A DNA stretch of 64,000 bases, taken from Klebsiella huaxiensis (GTDB lineage: Bacteria > Pseudomonadota > Gammaproteobacteria > Enterobacterales > Enterobacteriaceae). A program made the position numbers and the translations under genes. Of the stretch, positions 60,277-64,000 are shown piece by piece. The stretch spans positions 53,222 through 117,221 of the forward strand of contig NZ_CP036176.1 of NCBI RefSeq assembly GCF_003261575.2, written 5' to 3'. The notes under the pieces are model-generated. The model saw only the letters and a list, made by a program, of their open reading frames with translations, ran no database searches and was not told the DNA's origin. Positions within the stretch are counted from its first letter, which is position 1. Every line of letters starts with the position of its first letter.

Positions 60277-60978
60277 TGGGACCACGGTCCCAGCAGGCTG
60301 GCCGACGGTAGGAACATTGATTATGTAGGACCACGGTCCGAGCTGACCGACTGGCAGTGGGATCATTGATTAAATGGGACCACGGTACCAGCAGGCAGAA
60401 CAACGGTAGCAGCATTGATTATGTGGGACCACGGTCCCAGCAGGCTGACCGACGGTGGATGCATTGACTAGGTGGGACCGCGATCCCAGCTGGCTGACCG
60501 CCGATGGGTGCATTAACTAAGTGGGCCACGGTCCCAGCTGGCTGACCGCCGCTCGGTGCATTAACTAAGTGGGACCACGGTCCCAGCTGGCTGACCGCCG
60601 CTCGGTGCATTAACTAAGTGGGACCACGGTCCCAGCTGGCTGACCGCCGATGGGTGCATTAACTAAGTGGGACCACGGTCCCAGTTGGCTGACCGCCGCT
60701 CGGTGCATTAACTAAGTGGGACCACGGTCCCAGCTGGCTGACCGCCGATGGGTGCATTAACTAAGTGGGACCACAGTCCCAGCTGACTGACCGCCGGTGG
60801 GTGTATTGATTAAGTGGGGCCACGGTGCCAGCTGGCTGACCGCCGATGGGTGCTTTAACTAAGTGGGACCACGGTGTCAGCTGGCTGACTGCCGGTGGGT
60901 GCATTGATAAAGGTGGGACCGCGATCCCAGCGGGCTGAGCGCCGATGGGTACATTGACTAAGTGGGACCGCGGTCCCA
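60277..60978. repeat. sopC: sopC-like centromere: 15 tandem repeats of about 49 bp
   Basis: The core TGGGACCACGGTCCCA and variants start at 60277, 60326, 60375, 60424, 60473, 60522, 60570, 60619, 60668, 60717, 60766, 60815, 60864, 60914 and 60963. The period is 49 bases, with one of 48 and one of 50. The core is a palindrome of the kind bound by SopB in F. The linker CTGGCTGACCGCCG(A)TGGGTGC is also conserved. Cores at 60326, 60375, 60815 and 60864 are degenerate, and that at 60522 lacks one base. The array lies just downstream of sopB, as in F, where sopC has 12 repeats of 43 bp. Confidence 0.95.
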
Positions 60979-61087
60979 GATAACTGATGGCGGATGATTA
61001 GGGAAATATAGAAAGGGTAACCAATAAAGAATAAGGGTCGTTATGGTGAAGAACTTCTGAAATTAAAATTCTCCACCGTTCGGTATG

Positions 61088-62059
61088 TTATGAAGCTGTA
61101 GATCCCAGTTCTTTTAAAATGGCTTCAATTCTTTCAATACATTCTGCAGGCAAGCGCGTTCTGTCGAGGTTCAGTATAACTTTATCCCCCTTGTAGAGAG
61201 CAGATGCACCTGGTGCGTATTGATGCCGCGAGCTCAGATTAGATCTAACCGCAGGTGTATTTTTCAGAACAGCGGTCAGTAAAGTAATAACCTCATCGGC
61301 TTCAAAAATCACTCCCGCTTTCTTTTGCCCATGCAGGTTAGCAGCCTGTTTTATCAGTAATTCCTCTTTATCGGCAAAAGCTTTAAAGAGGGTTTCACCT
61401 GCCCGGGCTGAAAGTTCCCCAGGATGAGAGAAGAGGGCAACAACCGATTTTGGCAATCTGGATGTATTGATACAGCGACTGATAATCTTGCGCGAGATGT
61501 TTTCGGCATCGGCAAGCGCAGAGATATTGCCGGCAAATTCATTCTGCAGGCGAGTTGCATAACGATGCCCTCGTTCATAGGCGCTGGTTGGACGATAGTC
61601 ATTACCTAGCCGTGACAGCGCCGCCATTTGTTCATCATCAAGGTCGCCGACAAGGATCCGATAGTCACTGGATGTCAGGATGGCAGCTTTTCGTCGACGA
61701 CTACCATCCGCAATCTCAATAACACCTGAAACCCGACGCCCGAAAGCAGGTGTTTGCTGGCCTGCCAGTAAGAAGGATGGTATCAGGTCGTCCAGAGCGT
61801 CTTCTGTCAGAAGCTCCTGATCACGTTCATTACCTGACCAGACTCTGGAGTTACCTTCAACCGAGCTACCTGGGATAACTTCCAGTGTAAATTTGACTTC
61901 TCGCCCACATACAGGCAGAGCGATTGCATTTCCACGGGCCATTGCCCCAACACGAGCAATCAACGAATCAACCATTGGCGCGGCCGGAGCGGGGGACGTT
62001 GCCACTTCCGCAGGTGCGGTACTCGCAGAATGTTTTGGAATGACGGGGGCGCGTTTCAT
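61088..62059 (-). CDS. sopB: Partition protein SopB (ParB family, 323 aa)
   Basis: Centromere-binding CTPase-type ParB. Visible parts are LLAGQQTPAFGRRVSGVIEIADGSRRRKAAI with the ParB box II, the helix-turn-helix FAGNISALADAENISRKIISRCINTSRLPKSVVALF and a C-terminal dimer domain (KVILNLDRTRLPAECIERIEAILKEL). The length equals SopB of F. The ATG overlaps the sopA stop. It should bind the 15-repeat array that follows the gene. Confidence 0.96.
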   Translation of the reverse strand: MKRAPVIPKHSASTAPAEVATSPAPAAPMVDSLIARVGAMARGNAIALPVCGREVKFTLEVIPGSSVEGNSRVWSGNERDQELLTEDALDDLIPSFLLAGQQTPAFGRRVSGVIEIADGSRRRKAAILTSSDYRILVGDLDDEQMAALSRLGNDYRPTSAYERGHRYATRLQNEFAGNISALADAENISRKIISRCINTSRLPKSVVALFSHPGELSARAGETLFKAFADKEELLIKQAANLHGQKKAGVIFEADEVITLLTAVLKNTPAVRSNLSSRHQYAPGASALYKGDKVILNLDRTRLPAECIERIEAILKELGSTAS

Positions 62060-63225
62060 TATCTAATCTCCCAACGTGGTTTAATCAGGCGATCAAAAAT
62101 TTCGTTGCAAACAGGCTCCCAGATAGACAGTGCATTACGCCAGGCGCCAGTGGAGGAACGCTGATCGATAGCCTGTTCGAAAACCGTTCTCATACGGATC
62201 TGACCTTTACCGACTTCATCCGTTTCGCGGACAACATTCTTCAAAACCATACTTCCCCAGGCATCTCGGATCTGCTCTTCCATCCAGGGAGACTGCGAAC
62301 CATTGTTGTTAGAGTATTTAGTTAACAGGATGCGGACATCCGGCTCAAATCCTTTCAGATCAACGTTCTTCAATAAGTCACGCAGCATGTCAAAAAACTG
62401 CAGAGCGGAGGTGTAATCGAATAATTCTGCAGGCGTTGGTACAATCAGCACGTCGGCCGCACAAACCACATTGATAGTACCTATACCCAGGTTGGGTGCG
62501 CTGTCGATCACGATGACATCATAGTCATGAGCCACTGTTTCAATGGCTAAACGCAGCATCAGATGCGGATCGGTTGGCAGTTTTCCTTCATCAAACTTAC
62601 CCATCAGTTCGGTTTCAATCCGATGTAATGCCAGGCAGGATGGAATGATATCGAGACCTGGCCAGCAGGTAGGTTTTACCGCATAGCTGGCATCATCTTT
62701 TTCGCCAAGATAGAAGGGGAGTAACGTGTCTTCAGCATGAATATGGAGATCGGGTACCCATCCGTGATACATCGATGCTGTTCCTTGCGGGTCGTTGCCT
62801 TCAACAAGCAAAACACGTAACCCTTTCAGAGCAAGATCCTGAGCAAGGTGAACAGAAACCGACGTTTTATAAACGCCACCTTTGTGAGCGGCGACGCCGA
62901 TAACCGGTGGGAAGGCATCCTCTGAACGCCGCAGACGGGTACCAAAAACATCCCGCATGTGATTGATTTGTTCGATGGTATAGCCGACACGTTGTTCAAC
63001 TCTGCCGCGGGTTTCAAGATCGGGGTGTGGCAGACGGCCTGCTTTCTCTGCATCCCTGATGGCCTGAGACGATACCCCAACTAAATCAGCGGCTTCACCA
63101 ATCCTCCAGCGGCGGGTAATTTTGCGAGCCTCAGGGCTGTCATCATTGAATTGGGCAATCGCAATTGCTTTAGTCATTTCGTGGCCAGCGGTTATGCACT
63201 GGTTAAGTGTATCCATTAGTCCCAT
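62059..63225 (-). CDS. sopA: Partition ATPase SopA (ParA family, 388 aa)
   Basis: Walker-type ATPase that positions plasmid copies on the nucleoid and represses its own operon. The N-terminal helix-turn-helix is RRWRIGEAADLVGVSSQAIRDAEKAG. The deviant Walker A is AAHKGGVYKTS, and VIVIDSAPNLGIGTINVV and LIVPTPAELFDY follow. Most of the protein matches F SopA as remembered. The ATG at 63225 (AAAGGA at good spacing) gives the 388-residue form; an ATG three codons earlier is too close to that site. Confidence 0.95.
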   Translation of the reverse strand: MGLMDTLNQCITAGHEMTKAIAIAQFNDDSPEARKITRRWRIGEAADLVGVSSQAIRDAEKAGRLPHPDLETRGRVEQRVGYTIEQINHMRDVFGTRLRRSEDAFPPVIGVAAHKGGVYKTSVSVHLAQDLALKGLRVLLVEGNDPQGTASMYHGWVPDLHIHAEDTLLPFYLGEKDDASYAVKPTCWPGLDIIPSCLALHRIETELMGKFDEGKLPTDPHLMLRLAIETVAHDYDVIVIDSAPNLGIGTINVVCAADVLIVPTPAELFDYTSALQFFDMLRDLLKNVDLKGFEPDVRILLTKYSNNNGSQSPWMEEQIRDAWGSMVLKNVVRETDEVGKGQIRMRTVFEQAIDQRSSTGAWRNALSIWEPVCNEIFDRLIKPRWEIR

Positions 63226-63247
63226 ATTGAGCATCCTTTAATCATCA

Positions 63248-63325
63248 CTTTGCATTATTTTATTAAATCTTGGAATTTAATGCAAAGCAACAATAAAAAC
63301 GCAAAGTGAACTAAAACATGCAAAG
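63248..63325 (-). promoter_or_regulatory. SopA autoregulatory operator: four CTTTGC motifs
   Basis: CTTTGC lies at 63248-63253, and its complement GCAAAG lies at 63282-63287, 63301-63306 and 63320-63325. In F, SopA binds repeated CTTTGC motifs in the sopAB promoter. The last three are spaced 19 bases apart. Confidence 0.8.
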
Positions 63326-63538
63326 TTGCTCACGAAATAGGCAGTTATCGATCTAGATCAGATGAGATTTCACGGATACTGCATACCGCAGTCAATAATA
63401 GTTACTACCGCTCGCCGCAGAACGCTTTCGCGCTCCGTGAGAAAGCGTTGAGGAAGCGGAAAAGAGCTGAACTTACTGAAAGCACTGACGCGCTGATGCC
63501 AATTACGCACACTAAATCTTTCCTGCTGTGAATATTCA
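63326..63538. other. Intergenic region upstream of sopAB
   Basis: No supported gene. GAGAAAGCG-type inverted sequences occur at 63425-63450 (ACGCTTTCGCGCTCCGTGAGAAAGCG), a possible hairpin. Confidence 0.4.
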
Positions 63539-63571
63539 CTGTGGCATGCAATATATTGACTGTGGTATGCG
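63539..63571 (+). repeat. Two iterons of RepFIB type
   Basis: CTGTGGCATGC starts at 63539 and CTGTGGTATGC at 63560, 21 bases apart. They share the CTGNGRYATGC core with the set at 63885-63961. Confidence 0.7.
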
Positions 63572-63863
63572 ATTCTATTATTCAGAGTGGCCAAAAGAGC
63601 CGATGAAGGTTACGTACTACAGTCAAGATTTGATCTGGTCGGGGAGTAGTGCGACATCATGACGATGAACTCATCGCGAGGTGTATTAAAAATATCACAC
63701 CAGGTGACGGACTTACGTCAATTTTGATGTGAACTGGTCTGGCAGAGTTATTCATAGTGTCGATCCAATAAATGATCCTATAGAGATCATAGTGAGATCA
63801 TAAAGAGATCCCCGGATCGTTTGAGCCCCCGTGTTGACTGGTCTTAAGGGGGCTCAGCATTGA

Positions 63864-63961
63864 CTATAGCGTGTTAAATGTTGACTGACGTATGCATTAT
63901 CTAATACTGTGATATGCAACGGTATTTACTGAGGTATGTATTTCCGTTGACTGAGATATGC
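63864..63961 (+). repeat. Iteron array at the right window edge
   Basis: Cores start at 63885 (CTGACGTATGC), 63907 (CTGTGATATGC), 63929 (CTGAGGTATGT) and 63951 (CTGAGATATGC), with a spacing of 22 bases; a weak copy lies at 63864. The pattern and the flanking TTGACTG match iterons that precede RepFIB-type initiators. The rep gene itself is beyond the window. Confidence 0.8.
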
Positions 63962-63976
63962 ATTTATACTTGCCCT

Positions 63977-63985
63977 TGTGGATAA
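63977..63985 (-). promoter_or_regulatory. DnaA box next to the iterons
   Basis: TGTGGATAA is the exact complement of TTATCCACA. It lies 16 bases after the last iteron, consistent with an iteron-controlled replication origin. Confidence 0.85.
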
Positions 63986-64000
63986 CCGTTGGGATCAAAG

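Noticed and set aside
60277..60978. Regular repeats that could suggest a CRISPR array
   Set aside because: The spacers are themselves conserved, the core is the SopB-type palindrome and the array follows sopB; there are no cas genes.
1..64000. tRNA, rRNA, CRISPR or antibiotic-resistance genes
   Set aside because: None was recognised in the reading frames or by characteristic sequence.

Overview
The window is part of a large multireplicon plasmid of the Enterobacterales, most likely from Klebsiella, Enterobacter or a close relative. The evidence is an IncFII-type replicon (copB, CopA RNA, tap, repA; 45.6-47.1 kb), an F-like SopA/SopB/sopC partition system (60.3-63.2 kb) and iterons plus a DnaA box at the right edge of the kind that precede a RepFIB gene. 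It also carries F-plasmid maintenance genes (klcA-type antirestriction, DUF1380, an orphan methyltransferase, SOS-controlled umuDC) and IS elements typical of clinical enterobacteria (IS26, IS2, IS5/ISKpn26-like, Tn3 family). No antibiotic-resistance gene was seen; the cargo is metal, metalloid and stress related.

Layout. 1-10.0 kb: the end of one Tn3-family transposon (Tn5403-like) sits in the tnpA of a second Tn3-family element that carries chromate efflux (chrA-padR) and an arsB'-arsC remnant; IS2 splits that element's right terminal repeat. 10.2-14.8 kb: a thiol/persulfide and stress locus (CoA-disulfide reductase with a rhodanese domain, a two-cysteine ArsR-family regulator, Dps, a hotdog thioesterase, a NifX-like protein and a DUF134 regulator). 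14.8-19.2 kb: an element bounded by 38-bp Tn3-type repeats that has lost its transposase but carries a TetR-controlled DevBCA/MacAB-like exporter operon. 19.4-20.2 kb: a HigBA-like toxin-antitoxin. 20.4-24.6 kb: IS5-like element, ferritin, IS26, an IS3 remnant and an orphan serine recombinase with a symmetric set of binding sites. 24.7-36.3 kb: a large arsenic island with arsN1, arsH, arsR, an ArsP-type permease, a nine-gene operon (arsR, LMW arsC, arsD, arsA, arsB, arsC, a second LMW arsC, a small ORF, a dual-specificity phosphatase) and an ECF sigma factor/permease/thioredoxin module. 36.5-39.2 kb: a SulP transporter with a universal stress protein. 39.6-44.2 kb: a Tn3-type terminus in a lysR gene, then a drug/metabolite exporter, a DUF2254 membrane protein and a BetT choline transporter. 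44.3-47.1 kb: IncFII replicon. 47.2-50.9 kb: a complete Tn5403-like transposon, identical to and inverted relative to the copy at the left edge. 50.9-52.5 kb: IS26 joining an arsH scrap to another arsB'-arsC. 52.6-64 kb: the F-like maintenance backbone.

How the genes work together. The arsenic genes form a layered system: two chemical classes of arsenate reductase make arsenite, ArsD delivers it to the ArsA-ArsB pump, and ArsH, ArsN1 and the ArsP-type permease are expected to deal with organoarsenicals. The exporter, chromate, ferritin, Dps and persulfide loci add further stress functions. The mosaic was assembled by at least four different Tn3-family termini and by IS26, whose two copies lie in opposite orientation around the 23-51 kb segment.

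Family names come from recognising motifs in the translations. No database search, alignment program or folding program was run.
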